Part shown: piece by piece, positions 36,495-49,328 of the stretch
Position numbering within the stretch: position 1 is the first letter of the stretch
How the letters are laid out: every line of letters starts with the position of its first letter
From: Gammaproteobacteria bacterium UBA7449
GTDB taxonomy: Bacteria > Pseudomonadota > Gammaproteobacteria > Pseudomonadales > Pseudohongiellaceae
Reading direction: 5' to 3'
Length of the DNA stretch: 64,000 nucleotides
Assembly (NCBI GenBank): GCA_002477465.1
Contig: DLPV01000005.1
Span: 20,049 to 84,048 of the forward strand
Position numbers and translations under genes: made by a program
Notes under the pieces: generated by a model
Told to the model about the DNA's origin: nothing
The model's database searches: none
The model's input: the letters and a program-made list of their open reading frames with translations, nothing else

Positions 36495-37918
36495 ATCTCA
36501 AGCTGATTCAACTGTTGGATAAAATCATATTCGTCGCGCAGGCAGCGCAAATCCAGCAACAGCTTGCCGTCATGCACCCGCCCTACCACTGGTTTGGGCA
36601 ACTGACGAAAGGCCTGTGCCAGCCTTAACAGGGATGCATCTCGCTCCCCCTTCAATGCAACGGGCTTTATGCTCAGACAATAGCTTTCAAGTAAATCCAA
36701 TGGCAGCGAGCCGGATCCAATCTGGCTCTTGCAGCTGTCGACCCCAACTTCAGCCCTATTAGCCAATGATTTTTCCAACTCAGGAAGAATACGACGGCAG
36801 ACCTGCTCTATTTCCTCAGCTCGCCGGGTCAAGTCACGCAGCAAAGGTAATCGACTCCTTAATTGCTCTGGGTTCCGGTACAGGTCAAGCACGGCAAGCA
36901 GCGCCGCCATAGTTATCTTATCGACGCGCAAGGCACGTTTGAGCTGGTTCCGTTTCAGCTGGGAAATAAGGTCTGCTCGCCCGACTATGATCCCTGCCTG
37001 CGGCCCGCCCAGCAGCTTATCGCCGCTAAAGGTGACCAGATCTGCACCCAAGTCCAGGGTTTCCCGCACAGTAGGCTCCTTCGGGAGACCATATTGAGTC
37101 AGTTCCACCAGGGTGCCACTGCCCAGATCAGAGACAAACACGACACCAGTCTCGTGGGCTATCTTGCTGAGTTCCTCATCCGATACCGCCTTAGTAAAAC
37201 CTTTAATTTCGTAGTTACTGGTGTGGACGCGCATCATGAGCGCTGTCTGCTCATTGACTGCTTCACGGTAGTCCCGGGCATGAGTCCGGTTTGTGGTGCC
37301 AACTTCTCGTAAAATACAATTGGCGCTTTTCATCACATCTGGTATTCGAAAAGCGCCGCCAATCTCAACCAATTCGCCTCTGGATATAATCACCTCTCTT
37401 TCTTGTGCCAGAGAATTCAGCACCAGCATCACTGCAGCGGCATTGTTGTTCACAACGGTTGCAGCTTCTGCTCCCGTCAGCTCGCAAATAACCTGCTCAA
37501 GATGATCATCTCGATCCCCTCGCGTCCCGGTCTCCAGATCGTATTCAATATTAATGTCCCCAGTGGCGGCGACTTCCATTGCAGCCACAGCCTCCACCGG
37601 CAAGCGCGCCCTGCCAAGATTGGTATGAATGACGGTTCCTGTAAGGTTAAAAACTGGGGCGAGGGAATTTGAATATCGGCACGATACTGCTTGCGCAATA
37701 CGACTAATTAATTCGAGCTGGATATCGGATTCAAGAACCCAGGCGATGGTTTCCTTATCATGCAGCGCGATTTCCGAGCGCAACTGAGCCACCTGATATC
37801 GGGCTTCTTGTTTGACATAGGCGAGGTTGCCGGCAGCAGCGAGCCTCAACAAATCCTCATGCTTGAGCAGTTTTTCGATGGCTGGTAGTGCTTTAAATGC
37901 TTCTGACTGCTGTCCCAC
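36491..37918 (-). CDS. selA: L-seryl-tRNA(Sec) selenium transferase
   Basis: A 475-residue SelA, the PLP enzyme that converts Ser-tRNA(Sec) to Sec-tRNA(Sec) with selenophosphate. The PLP lysine is K301 in TFSGDKLLGGPQAG; conserved NLTGTVIHTNLGRA and VNNNAAAVML blocks are present. ATG at 37918. It is not adjacent to selB, which lies about 9.3 kb downstream on the other strand. I saw no tRNA(Sec) gene near either, nor selD. Confidence 0.95.
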   Translation of the reverse strand: MGQQSEAFKALPAIEKLLKHEDLLRLAAAGNLAYVKQEARYQVAQLRSEIALHDKETIAWVLESDIQLELISRIAQAVSCRYSNSLAPVFNLTGTVIHTNLGRARLPVEAVAAMEVAATGDINIEYDLETGTRGDRDDHLEQVICELTGAEAATVVNNNAAAVMLVLNSLAQEREVIISRGELVEIGGAFRIPDVMKSANCILREVGTTNRTHARDYREAVNEQTALMMRVHTSNYEIKGFTKAVSDEELSKIAHETGVVFVSDLGSGTLVELTQYGLPKEPTVRETLDLGADLVTFSGDKLLGGPQAGIIVGRADLISQLKRNQLKRALRVDKITMAALLAVLDLYRNPEQLRSRLPLLRDLTRRAEEIEQVCRRILPELEKSLANRAEVGVDSCKSQIGSGSLPLDLLESYCLSIKPVALKGERDASLLRLAQAFRQLPKPVVGRVHDGKLLLDLRCLRDEYDFIQQLNQLEI

Positions 37919-38092
37919 GTCTAAAATTCCTTGCCCCAGCCAATCCGGGATTCAATAACCTTCTTCAGAAACCAAGTTTCCCCGCAGCATGACGATTCGC
38001 AGGAGACCTTGATGTAAAAACTCCGATGGTACTACACTGCTACTCGATTTCTCACTATCCGCTTAATCGCGCCGAGTCTAAAACCTATAGCC

Positions 38093-39040
38093 ATGACCAC
38101 AAAGCCCAATGTCCTCGTAGTCAACGACTTCCACCCGGAAACTCTGGAGAAACTTGACTTTTTCTATGAGACCCACCATCTCTGGCGGCTTGATGACGCC
38201 GAAAAACCAGAACTACTGGCTGCCCTGGAAGGGCACTGTGAGATTGCTGCCTCTGCTTCCTGGATGTGCGACCCGCGTGTTTACGAACTGGATTCCCTGA
38301 AGCTAATCGCAGCATTTGGGGTCGGCGTGGATGGAATAGATTTCGCCGCTACTGGTCGCAAGCAAATCAAGGTCACCAACACCCCGGATGTGTTAAATGA
38401 TGGTGTCGCCGACCTGGCACTCACACTCATTCTTTCAACAATGAGAAATCTGGTTAACGCCGATCATTTCTCAAGAAGCGGAGCATGGACTGCAGGGCCA
38501 TTCCCATTCGGCAGCTCGATGGCAGGAAAAACCCTGGGAATCGCCGGCCTCGGACGAATTGGCGAAGCCATTGTGCAGCGCGCCCTGCCTTTCAAGGTCA
38601 ATATTGCCTACCATAATCGCCGGCCCAAAAAGCTACCGTACAGCTACTACCCCACGCTGGAAGCCCTAGCGGAAGCATCTGACATATTACTGTGCATGTT
38701 ACCTGGCGGCGAGGAAACCGATAATGTCATCAATGCAGCGGTCTTGGAAAAACTCGGGCCAGAGGGTGTCTTTGTCAATGTCGGACGTGGAAATGCGGTG
38801 GATGATTCAGCCCTGGTGCATGCACTTGAGGCAGGCAAGATCAGGGCCGCCGGTCTTGATGTGTACAAAAATGAGCCCAGTATCCCTGAGGCCTACACTG
38901 CGCTAAATAATGTCATCCTGCTGCCCCATGTTGGCAGCGCGACAGTGGAAACCCGCAGAGAGATGGGTAATCTTGTCATGCAGAATATTGCTAGCTATCT
39001 CTGCGACAACACTCTCATAACCGAAGTTGGTGAGGGGTAG
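38093..39040 (+). CDS. D-isomer-specific 2-hydroxyacid dehydrogenase
   Basis: A 315-residue NAD(P)-dependent oxidoreductase. The Rossmann motif is [12 protein letters not shown]; catalytic residues lie in [23 protein letters not shown] and LLPHVGSAT (Arg/Glu/His set). Closest in feel to hydroxypyruvate/glyoxylate reductases (HPR/GhrB type), but the substrate is not certain. ATG at 38093. The 174 bp separating it from divergent selA must contain both promoters. Its end overlaps the CPXCG gene. Confidence 0.88.
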   Translation: MTTKPNVLVVNDFHPETLEKLDFFYETHHLWRLDDAEKPELLAALEGHCEIAASASWMCDPRVYELDSLKLIAAFGVGVDGIDFAATGRKQIKVTNTPDVLNDGVADLALTLILSTMRNLVNADHFSRSGAWTAGPFPFGSSMAGKTLGIAGLGRIGEAIVQRALPFKVNIAYHNRRPKKLPYSYYPTLEALAEASDILLCMLPGGEETDNVINAAVLEKLGPEGVFVNVGRGNAVDDSALVHALEAGKIRAAGLDVYKNEPSIPEAYTALNNVILLPHVGSATVETRREMGNLVMQNIASYLCDNTLITEVGEG

Positions 39041-39242
39041 GAAACTGCTACATCAACAACTACAAAAGTCTACCTGCCCTTACTGCGGCGAGGCCATTGA
39101 AATTCTGTTAGATGCCTCCGTACCAGAGCAGGAGTATGTGGAGGATTGCCAGGTGTGCTGCAGGCCAATGGTGATTCATTGTTATGTAGATGAAGAGTCC
39201 ACTGACGAAGTTAGCGTCTTCATAAAACGGGAAGACGAGTAA
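39030..39242 (+). CDS. CPXCG motif cysteine-rich protein
   Basis: A 70-residue zinc-ribbon-like protein of the CPXCG-motif family. The cysteines are [13 protein letters not shown] and CQVCCRPM, with EQEYVEDC between. I chose GTG at 39030, inside the end of the dehydrogenase gene; an adjacent in-frame TTG at 39027 is equivalent and no ATG is available. Short acidic C-terminus (FIKREDE). Widespread in gammaproteobacteria; function unknown, probably metal-binding. Confidence 0.85.
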   Translation: MRGRKLLHQQLQKSTCPYCGEAIEILLDASVPEQEYVEDCQVCCRPMVIHCYVDEESTDEVSVFIKREDE

Positions 39243-39455
39243 TCATTCGAGCAGGTGAAAATAGATGTAACGGGCGTCATTGTCATACATCATCTGGAAG
39301 TCGCCAACCAGGGATTTATCCTTCAAATCAATCTCCGTAAAAAGCTCTCGATAGGATGGGCTCAGTGAATTGTAAACAACTTCTTGCACGATCAGAACAT
39401 TGAAGTCTACAAGGCCACGCTCTGCCGCAGCCTTAGATTTACTACCAGGACACAA
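39243..39455 (-). CDS. Doubtful small open frame
   Basis: An open frame of 70 codons from a TTG at 39455, ending directly against the stop of the CPXCG gene. The translation has plausible globular segments (SLSPSYRELFTEIDLKDK, DNDARYIYFHLLE) and no low-complexity bias, so it may be the 3' end of a decayed gene. There is no ribosome-binding site, and a stop lies two codons before the TTG. I recognise no family. Confidence 0.25.
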   Translation of the reverse strand: MCPGSKSKAAAERGLVDFNVLIVQEVVYNSLSPSYRELFTEIDLKDKSLVGDFQMMYDNDARYIYFHLLE

Positions 39456-39592
39456 TACTCACACTAGCGTTCGGATCGGATACACAACCCGATGGAACTT
39501 AATTCTTAACATTCCTAGGTACGTGCGCGAACTCAAACAGCGAGAAAGAAGGCTGAGCTCAGAATTCAAAGACAGGGTTTACGTCAGATAAT

Positions 39593-39614
39593 CTCAATAT
39601 AGTCGAATATTGAG
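39593..39614 (+). terminator. Terminator-like hairpin
   Basis: CTCAATAT, loop AGTCGA, ATATTGAG is a perfect 8-bp stem followed by GCTTTATAATTTT. AATCTCAA at 39590 also pairs with TTGAGATT about 40 nt on, so two nested structures are possible. The stem is AT-rich, which makes it a weak terminator. It could end the dehydrogenase/CPXCG transcript. Confidence 0.4.
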
Positions 39615-39807
39615 GCTTTATAATTTTGAGATTCATTGCCGCGGAAATCGTCTTGTGGCTACAAATCAGAGCAAACCAGCCCCTAGCTTTTGACAACTAG
39701 GTGCATTATTCTCAGCTCCCGCGTCGGGTATGAGTTTGGAGCCTGGCAGCAGGGCTCACCAGTAACTGACGGGTCCTTTGGCCAGCTTAGATCTCGAATT
39801 GACTCAT

Positions 39808-39833
39808 ATTGGGGCACCGCAAGGTGTCCCGAT
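39808..39833 (+). promoter_or_regulatory. GNRA-capped hairpin in ppdK leader
   Basis: ATTGGGGCACC, loop GCAA, GGTGTCCCGAT: an 11-bp stem with two G-U pairs closed by a GCAA (GNRA) tetraloop. G-U pairs mean the symmetry is better in RNA than in DNA, arguing for a structured leader rather than an operator. It ends 52 nt before the ATG of ppdK. No known riboswitch is recognised. Confidence 0.5.
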
Positions 39834-39885
39834 GCGTTGCTTGGCGCCTTGATTCTTTAAGCTTATGAATAAGTAGTTACGACCT

Positions 39886-42633
<2,748 letters not shown>

Positions 42634-42649
42634 TAAGATCGCCAAGTAG

Positions 42650-44572
42650 TTACAGAGTGTTCGCGACGAAAGGCGGGACCGGGCAATCAATAATTGCAGC
42701 CACGGCCCGCAGCAACTCGCACTCCAATGGCTTAATAGCCTTATCGTTTTGAATAGTCGCTGCGCATGCCTTCAGCAATCGTGGTTTGAGCAGCGGCTTC
42801 AGCTTCGTCAAATTATCCAAGGCGCCATTGAGTTGCTCAAAACTGATCCCGGCAGCATCCAATGGCTCGCCATTCAGACCCAGAGCTTCGGCTCCCACCC
42901 GAAACGCCTCTTCCGGCGTAGAATCCTCCTGACTGGTAGCCCGTGCGATGATTGACAGCAAGATTTCAATGGCCCCCTTATTCTGCTGAAGCGTGCCTTT
43001 ACCTAGACTGCGCCGACGATTTGCTTCAAACACATCGTCAAGGTGGTGAAAGACAAGCTTCTGCATTGACCATTCCAGCAGGTTTACTTTTTTGTCCAGC
43101 TCGATCAGCAGCGCAAAATTGGCCTTGAACAATTTGTATTGCTTGCCTGAGAGTTGCCGGAGGCTGCCCAGGCATATCTCCAGCAGCGGCAATCGCATTT
43201 CAGCTGCAATCTCATCAATACCGCCTGCCAAGCGCTCAACTTCTGCCTGCACTCCGACGTCGGCCGCGTCCTGTAGCAGTGAAAACTGACGTCGTCGGGT
43301 CGGATCTTCCGGCGCCATAGCGAGCAAATAGACCACTGCCCTCGCCCCTGACGGCTCGCGCGCGGCCTCGATCCAGACTGAAGGCAGGCGAGCCAGCAAA
43401 TCTTCGGCATAAGCCAGATGCATTGGGGAAGGGTTACCAATCTGATTTAACAGCGCATCAGCCACCAGCACGCCAGTGAGGGCAGCTGGGCTCTTGAGTC
43501 CCGCAGCTACACCTGCCGCGGACTGGGTTTCGCCCCCTCCCTTCACAGAGTCGTGTTGGGCTTCAGGCGGCAGATCCATACTGCCGTCCCAATCGGGAAG
43601 TATGGCGGAGATACGCTTTTCGAGCGGCGGATGAGTCGCATACAAGCCACTGAGAGCACTGTGTGTACCTTCCTCAAACAGGGCATGGCTGATTTCCCGG
43701 CTGCTAGGATGCGCCATATAGGAGCGTTGACTATGTTGACCGATGCGCATCAGTGCCTTAGCGATGCCCTGGGGATTACGGGTGAACTGCACAGCGGAGG
43801 CATCGGCAAGAAATTCACGCTGGCGACTCACCGCTGCCTTGATCAGATTGCCGAAAAAAGTGCCCACATAGCCAATCACCAATAGACCCAGGCCTAACAT
43901 GACGACACCGCCAGAATCCTTGGAGCGACTGCGAACAGAACTGCCACGCATCAGGTAATAGCCGATGATGCCAAGCACCATGATGCCGTGCAGAATACCA
44001 ATCAAACGAATATTGATGCGCATGTCACCATGCAGGATATGACTGAACTCATGAGCGATTACACCCTGCAGCTGCTCGCGGTTTAGTGTCTCGATTGCAC
44101 CCCGCGTGACACCGATGACAGCATCGCTAGGCGAGTAACCCGCTGCAAAAGCATTTATACCCGCCTCTTCCAACACGTAAACGGGCGGCACTGGCGTTCC
44201 TGACGCAATTGCCATCTCTTCTACGACATTCATCAGGCGCCGCTCGAGCAAGTCTCCCGTCCCCGCAACCAGAAGTCGACCATTCATCATCTCAGCAACA
44301 CGAGCCCCTCCTCCGGACAGGCTAACGATTTTGTACAGGCTACCCAGGATAATCACCGCAGCGACCAGTACACCAACCATGGCAAACACCTGCCAGTTGA
44401 ACTGCCACGGTGTAAGCGCGCCCACGCTGGTCATTTCAGTACTGAGAAAACCAAAGATGAGCATCACCAGAAAATTGGTAATCAGAATAAGAGAAATGAC
44501 TGCAAGGCCAAATAGCAATATCAAGCGCCCGGTATTGCGCCGGGCACTATCTTGAGACTCGAAGAAATCCAT
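42650..44572 (-). CDS. M48 family membrane metalloprotease
   Basis: A 640-residue HtpX-like protease with two N-terminal membrane helices (about 16-45 and 60-80), the zinc motif HEFSH with H174, E175 and H178, two further helices, and a 300-residue cytosolic C-terminal region not present in HtpX. ATHPPLEKRISAILP is a conserved M48 block. It is encoded 28 bp downstream of lemA on the same strand, a common pairing. The C-terminal region is helical and of unknown role. Confidence 0.9.
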   Translation of the reverse strand: MDFFESQDSARRNTGRLILLFGLAVISLILITNFLVMLIFGFLSTEMTSVGALTPWQFNWQVFAMVGVLVAAVIILGSLYKIVSLSGGGARVAEMMNGRLLVAGTGDLLERRLMNVVEEMAIASGTPVPPVYVLEEAGINAFAAGYSPSDAVIGVTRGAIETLNREQLQGVIAHEFSHILHGDMRINIRLIGILHGIMVLGIIGYYLMRGSSVRSRSKDSGGVVMLGLGLLVIGYVGTFFGNLIKAAVSRQREFLADASAVQFTRNPQGIAKALMRIGQHSQRSYMAHPSSREISHALFEEGTHSALSGLYATHPPLEKRISAILPDWDGSMDLPPEAQHDSVKGGGETQSAAGVAAGLKSPAALTGVLVADALLNQIGNPSPMHLAYAEDLLARLPSVWIEAAREPSGARAVVYLLAMAPEDPTRRRQFSLLQDAADVGVQAEVERLAGGIDEIAAEMRLPLLEICLGSLRQLSGKQYKLFKANFALLIELDKKVNLLEWSMQKLVFHHLDDVFEANRRRSLGKGTLQQNKGAIEILLSIIARATSQEDSTPEEAFRVGAEALGLNGEPLDAAGISFEQLNGALDNLTKLKPLLKPRLLKACAATIQNDKAIKPLECELLRAVAAIIDCPVPPFVANTL

Positions 44573-44600
44573 GGGCGGTTTCTAACTTCCAGTAAGAATC

Positions 44601-45197
44601 TCAAAAAGAGACTTTTGGCGCCTCTTGAATTTGCTCACTATCAGCAAATTCCAACAGGCTGGCATCACTGCTGTGGCCGAAGAGTCCAGCCACCGCTACC
44701 GGCGGAAACGACTGGCGATAGGTGTTGTATGCCATAACCTGGTCATTGAATGCCTGACGCGAAAACGCAACTTTGTTCTCCGTCGCAGTAAGCTCTTCGC
44801 TTAGCTGCATCATGTTCTGGTTGGCCTTCAAATTAGGATAGGCCTCCATCACCACATTCAAGCGTCCCAGCGCGCCTGCGAGCGCCCCTTCTTGACCCGC
44901 CAAATCTTTGATCGCCGCTGCATTCCCGGGATCTGCCGCAGCCGCTGCCAGCCCTGCGGCCGCAGCATTGCGTGCGGCAGTCACGGCTTCCAGTGTTTCG
45001 CGCTCGTGTGTGATGTAGCCTTTCGCCGTTTCAACCAGGTTGGGAATCAGGTCATAACGCCGTTTCAGCTGCACTTCTATCTGTGCGAACGCATTCTGGT
45101 ACCGATTTTTTAGGCTAACTAGCTGGTTATAGATTCCAATCAGGTAAAAGAAAAATACCGCGATGACAGCAAGGATGATAATTGTTGAAACATCCAT
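44601..45197 (-). CDS. lemA: LemA family membrane protein
   Basis: A 198-residue LemA protein. One N-terminal helix (residues 3-24) anchors a helical bundle; the signature NRYQNAFAQIEVQLKRRYDLIPNLVETAKGY and EAYPNLKANQNMMQLSEELTATENKVAFSRQAFND is intact. Function unclear; in relatives it accompanies an M48/HtpX protease, as here. ATG at 45197. First gene of the lemA-protease operon. Confidence 0.95.
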   Translation of the reverse strand: MDVSTIIILAVIAVFFFYLIGIYNQLVSLKNRYQNAFAQIEVQLKRRYDLIPNLVETAKGYITHERETLEAVTAARNAAAAGLAAAAADPGNAAAIKDLAGQEGALAGALGRLNVVMEAYPNLKANQNMMQLSEELTATENKVAFSRQAFNDQVMAYNTYRQSFPPVAVAGLFGHSSDASLLEFADSEQIQEAPKVSF

Positions 45198-45347
45198 GAT
45201 CTAACCTCCTGCACTGACGGCAAGCGTCAGCTGCGTGAATAGATGGCGACCTCTACATTATCACACTAATCCGCAGGTTTTTCCTGCCCCCACCAGGCAT
45301 GCGATGCTGTTTCTTTACGCGCCCATTATCTGCTAAGCTGGCTCTCA

Positions 45348-45355
45348 AATAATAA
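45348..45355 (+). promoter_or_regulatory. Candidate Hfq/Crc CA motif in lactate permease leader
   Basis: AATAATAA, an exact AANAANAA match, 26 nt before the ATG of the lactate permease; a second A-rich run ACAACAAAG follows at 45358-45366. AATAATAA also occurs in the CrcZ-like RNA (21555-21562, 21732-21739, 21759-21766). Binding by Hfq/Crc is inferred. Confidence 0.45.
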
Positions 45356-45381
45356 TTACAACAAAGCGAAATCGTGTAGCC

Positions 45382-47160
45382 ATGAGCACAGGTTCTCTAG
45401 CCCTTCTGTCGCTGCTTCCCATTATATCCGTCGCAATTTTCCTGGTGCTGCTGCGCTGGCCTGCCAGTCGCGCGATGCCCATTGCCTATTTGGTTGCTGC
45501 AGGTCTGGCACTGCTGGTGTGGGAAGTCTCCGCCACTAAAATCCTGGCCGCCAGCATAAATGGCCTGATCGTTGCCGGGACGCTGATATACATCATTTTC
45601 GGGGCAATATTGCTGCTCAATACGCTGCAGCAAAGTGGCGCGATAGCCACTATTCGCCAGGGTTTTTCCGATATCACGCCAGACCGGCGCATACAGGTCA
45701 TCATCATTGCCTGGCTCTTTGGTTCCTTCATCGAGGGCTCAGCTGGCTTCGGCACACCGGCAGCCGTCGCTGTGCCACTGATGGTCGGTCTTGGCTTTCC
45801 CGCTATGGCTGCAGTGGTAGCCGGTATGATCATCCAGAGCACGCCCGTCTCATTCGGCGCAATGGGAACGCCAATTCTCGTAGGGGTTAGTACTGGCCTA
45901 TCCGCGGATCCCGAGATGGCGGCCTATGCTGCTGAGCGTGGATTTGCCGAATGGGACCAGTTCCTGGAATTTATCGCAGCCCGGGTTGCCCTCATTCATG
46001 CCCTGGCCGGCACCTTCATACCCTTGTTGGTGACGGCAGTCATGACCCGTTTCTTTGGCGCAAATCGCTCATTCGCTGAGGGCTTCCGGGTTTGGAAATT
46101 CGCGCTATTTGCAGCCTTCGCCATGACTATCCCTTACCTGCTGGTTGCAACGTTTCTGGGCCCGGAGTTCCCCTCTATGTTTGGCGGCATGATTGGCCTG
46201 GCTATCGTCGTCATCGCAGCCAAGGCTGGCTTCTTGATGCCGCCCGCAAACGAAAACTGGGATTTCGACTCACCGGATAAATGGGATGAGGAATGGACAG
46301 GCAGACTCAAGCACTCTGTCGACGCCCCGGCTCCCGCGTCCATGGGGTTGATCAGGGCCTGGTCACCCTACGTTTTCGTTGCTGGCCTACTGATACTTAC
46401 TCGCTTGCGGGCGCTCGATCTTGAATCGATCCTGCGCGCAGACTTTGTCACCTGGAATTGGCCGCAGATTTTTGGCAGTGATATCTCCGCATCATTCCAG
46501 ATTCTTTGGTCACCGGGTACAATTTTCATTCTGGTCAGTCTGATCACCATTGGTCTGCATGGCTTACGGCTTCCAGACTACGGCCAGGCAATGTCTAGCT
46601 CTCTCAAGACCCTGTTGCCTGCCTCCACAGCACTGGTGTTTACCGTGCCAATGGTGCAGGTGTTCATCAACTCCAGCGGTGGTGCTGCGGGATACGAGCA
46701 GATGCCCATCGCACTGGCTGAGGGAGTTGCTAACGTAGCTGGCTCGGCGTGGCCGTTCTTTGCAACCTTCATTGGCGGACTCGGTGCTTTCGTCGCTGGC
46801 AGCAATACCGTGAGCAATATGATGTTTTCCCTGTTTCAGTTCGGCGTTGGAGAACGCATTCTGGCGGACCCTATCTGGATAGTTGCATTGCAGGCGGTCG
46901 GCGGCGCCTCTGGCAACATTATCTGTGTGCATAATGTGGTCGCGGCTTCGGCTGTCGCTGGACTGGTTGGCAAGGAAGGTGCGGTGATTCGCAAGACACT
47001 GTTGCCATTCCTCTACTACGCCCTCATATCTGGCTCTATTGGTTACGGCATAGTTAACCTCAGCAGCGGTGTCCTTAATGTGGGTTTCGTACTGGCCGCC
47101 CTGATCGTATTGACGATTATTTATCACATCGTGAAGTACAATCGACGCCAAACCATCTAA
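45382..47160 (+). CDS. lctP: L-lactate permease (LctP family)
   Basis: A 592-residue transporter of the lactate permease family with about 14 helices. Family blocks are [56 protein letters not shown] and [19 protein letters not shown]. Substrates in relatives are L-lactate, D-lactate and glycolate. ATG at 45382, with a leader carrying an AANAANAA motif and no strong Shine-Dalgarno sequence. No lactate dehydrogenase genes are adjacent; selB follows after 52 bp. Confidence 0.92.
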   Translation: MSTGSLALLSLLPIISVAIFLVLLRWPASRAMPIAYLVAAGLALLVWEVSATKILAASINGLIVAGTLIYIIFGAILLLNTLQQSGAIATIRQGFSDITPDRRIQVIIIAWLFGSFIEGSAGFGTPAAVAVPLMVGLGFPAMAAVVAGMIIQSTPVSFGAMGTPILVGVSTGLSADPEMAAYAAERGFAEWDQFLEFIAARVALIHALAGTFIPLLVTAVMTRFFGANRSFAEGFRVWKFALFAAFAMTIPYLLVATFLGPEFPSMFGGMIGLAIVVIAAKAGFLMPPANENWDFDSPDKWDEEWTGRLKHSVDAPAPASMGLIRAWSPYVFVAGLLILTRLRALDLESILRADFVTWNWPQIFGSDISASFQILWSPGTIFILVSLITIGLHGLRLPDYGQAMSSSLKTLLPASTALVFTVPMVQVFINSSGGAAGYEQMPIALAEGVANVAGSAWPFFATFIGGLGAFVAGSNTVSNMMFSLFQFGVGERILADPIWIVALQAVGGASGNIICVHNVVAASAVAGLVGKEGAVIRKTLLPFLYYALISGSIGYGIVNLSSGVLNVGFVLAALIVLTIIYHIVKYNRRQTI

Positions 47161-47212
47161 GTAATCCGGTATGATCATCGGTCCGGAACCCGCCTCCAGG
47201 CCGCAGTAGTCA

Positions 47213-49186
47213 ATGAACAATACCCCCGTTCAGAAATTCAAATCCGCTCCCAGGCAACTCATTATCGCGACCGCAGGCCATGTGGATCACGGCAAGACGG
47301 CACTGGTCAGGCAGTTGACTGGCGTCGAAACCGACACCCTGCAAGCTGAAAAAGACCGGGGGCTGACGATCAACCTCGGTTATGCCTATCATCATTTCCA
47401 ATCTGAAAAGACCGGCGAAACCAGGCCATTCTCACTCGGATTCGTGGACGTGCCGGGGCACACTGATTTCATACACAATATGCTCGCAGGCGTTGGCAGT
47501 GTGGACTTCGCCCTGCTAGTGGTGGCAGCTGACGATGGCATCATGCCGCAGACGCGAGAACACCTTGCTATTTTAGGGCTGCTTGGTGTGAGTGAACTTG
47601 CTATTGCGATCTCCAAGATAGATCGGGTAGATGCCACACGCGTGACGGCAGTAGAGCAGGAACTTGAGATGTTCCTGCAATCTTTTCAATTCGAACGGGT
47701 CCACTTTTTCACTGTATCCAATATCAACGGTGATGGCATAGCTGAGTTGCAGCGGCACCTCGAAATGCGTGCTTTGAATCTTAGTAACAGGACAACAGAC
47801 GCCGGAAAAAGCGGCACTCGATTTTTAATTGATCGAAGCTTCTCCGTAAAAGGGATTGGTACCGTGGTGACCGGTAGCTTGCGGGCGGGAAAGCTCGCTG
47901 AGGGAGATCAGCTTGTACTGGCCCAGCATGAAGAAACAGCGCGGATTAAGGGTATTCGTTTGGACAAAGACCCGATCCCAATGCTTGATTCCGGTCAAAG
48001 AGCCGCATTGAACATCACCCTGTCACATGACCTGGTGCAGCGGGGCAGCTGGCTGATAGAGGCGGATATGCTGCATCCCGTAATCCGCTTTGATTGCCGG
48101 ATCACGCCGCTGAAGCAGGACGCTTCGTTTCGACCAGGTGCCCAGTACCATCTTTACCATGGCAGTTCCCATTACCTGGTCAGTCTTCGCAGTCTCGACC
48201 CTGTGGCAGGGTATTTTCAGATTCGCAGCCATGAACCATTGCAAGTCTGCTATGGCGATCGCTTCATTATTCGCGATCCGGCCGCAACGGAAACCCTTGC
48301 AGGGGGATATGTGATTGACACTTACGTACCCCGTCGCGGTCGCAGCAGCGAAGCGAGGTTGCTGGAGCTTGCAGCGAAAGACAATAAACCACCAGCTGCG
48401 CTGGCAAAACTGCTGCACGAAGCCAAGCTTGGAGTTGATTTGCAGCAGTTCAGTCGCAATTACAATATCCCGTTGAACAATGTCCAGGTGCTGCTTGAGA
48501 GCAGCGCCTCTGAGGCAATAGTTTTTCCAGCAAACAGCCTGCTGGTGCATCGCGCACTGGGACTTTCGCAGTTTAAATCGCTACAAAACGCCATATTGAA
48601 ATTGATCAGTGAATATCATCAAAGCCACCCCAGTGAAACGGGAATCTCAGAACCGCAACTCTCGCGACAGCTGGAGATACCCAATATCCATATGATTCTC
48701 AGTCTGGTGATTGAGCATCTACGAAGCAGCGGCAAAATTTCACGTGAAGGCACTTTGCTGCAGCTGCCCGATCACAAGGCAGTGCTAAGCAAAGAAGAAA
48801 CGGAGTTCATGGAAAAAATCCATCCGCTGTTACTGAGTGCCGGCAACGTCCCACCGCGCACGCGAGAACTAGTAGAGATGACTGGCATCCCATTAAAGGC
48901 GTTAGAGCGTATTCTGAGAGAAGTGACCAAGTCAGGCAGCCTCGTGCAGATAGCACAGAACCGCCACTTTTTACCCGCAACCGTTGCCGAACTGGCAAGC
49001 TTCACTGAAGCGCTGGCAGCCAGCAAAGAAGATGGGGCTTTTTCAGTCATCGAATTTAGGGATGCATCAGGCATTGGCCGGAATCTATGCATCGAAATTC
49101 TTGAATATTTCGACGGCCGAGGGTTTACCAGACGCGATGGCAATGCCCGCCTCTTACGCACCGACAAAGACAATATTTTCGGTTAA
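47213..49186 (+). CDS. selB: Selenocysteine-specific elongation factor
   Basis: A 657-residue SelB GTPase that brings Sec-tRNA(Sec) to UGA codons by binding a SECIS hairpin. G1 is GHVDHGKT near residue 22, followed by DVPGHTDFIHNML and SKIDRVD; domain 2 has RSFSVKGIGTVVTG. The C-terminal winged-helix repeats (about 430-657) bind mRNA. Complete and apparently functional. ATG at 47213. With selA it indicates selenoprotein synthesis, although no selenoprotein or selC is visible here. Confidence 0.95.
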   Translation: MNNTPVQKFKSAPRQLIIATAGHVDHGKTALVRQLTGVETDTLQAEKDRGLTINLGYAYHHFQSEKTGETRPFSLGFVDVPGHTDFIHNMLAGVGSVDFALLVVAADDGIMPQTREHLAILGLLGVSELAIAISKIDRVDATRVTAVEQELEMFLQSFQFERVHFFTVSNINGDGIAELQRHLEMRALNLSNRTTDAGKSGTRFLIDRSFSVKGIGTVVTGSLRAGKLAEGDQLVLAQHEETARIKGIRLDKDPIPMLDSGQRAALNITLSHDLVQRGSWLIEADMLHPVIRFDCRITPLKQDASFRPGAQYHLYHGSSHYLVSLRSLDPVAGYFQIRSHEPLQVCYGDRFIIRDPAATETLAGGYVIDTYVPRRGRSSEARLLELAAKDNKPPAALAKLLHEAKLGVDLQQFSRNYNIPLNNVQVLLESSASEAIVFPANSLLVHRALGLSQFKSLQNAILKLISEYHQSHPSETGISEPQLSRQLEIPNIHMILSLVIEHLRSSGKISREGTLLQLPDHKAVLSKEETEFMEKIHPLLLSAGNVPPRTRELVEMTGIPLKALERILREVTKSGSLVQIAQNRHFLPATVAELASFTEALAASKEDGAFSVIEFRDASGIGRNLCIEILEYFDGRGFTRRDGNARLLRTDKDNIFG

Positions 49187-49328
49187 CGCGGCGACCGAGA
49201 TTTCACTCACTGGTTCACGGCATTTAAAAATTTACCCACATCAACTGTGCGGCGGTCTTTGATTGTGCAAAACAGCAATTGGTCGCACACTAAACCAGTC
49301 AATCTATCCATTATCAGAGGGAAGTCGA

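Larger units (their letters stand above)
39456..39885. other. 430-bp intergenic region before ppdK
   Basis: Holds no convincing gene. It contains two hairpins: 39593-39614 (8-bp perfect stem followed by a T-rich run) and 39808-39833 (11-bp stem with a GCAA loop, 52 nt before the ppdK start). The ppdK promoter probably lies between them. The first 140 bp may be relics of the doubtful frame at 39243-39455. Confidence 0.6.

Noticed and set aside
37919..38092. Possible tRNA(Sec) between selA and the dehydrogenase gene
   Set aside because: No acceptor-stem complementarity, TCA anticodon context or T-loop GTTCGA-like sequence found in 174 bp.
46564..47220. 218-codon minus-strand frame inside the lactate permease gene
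   Set aside because: Shadow of a highly conserved membrane protein gene; no coding character of its own.
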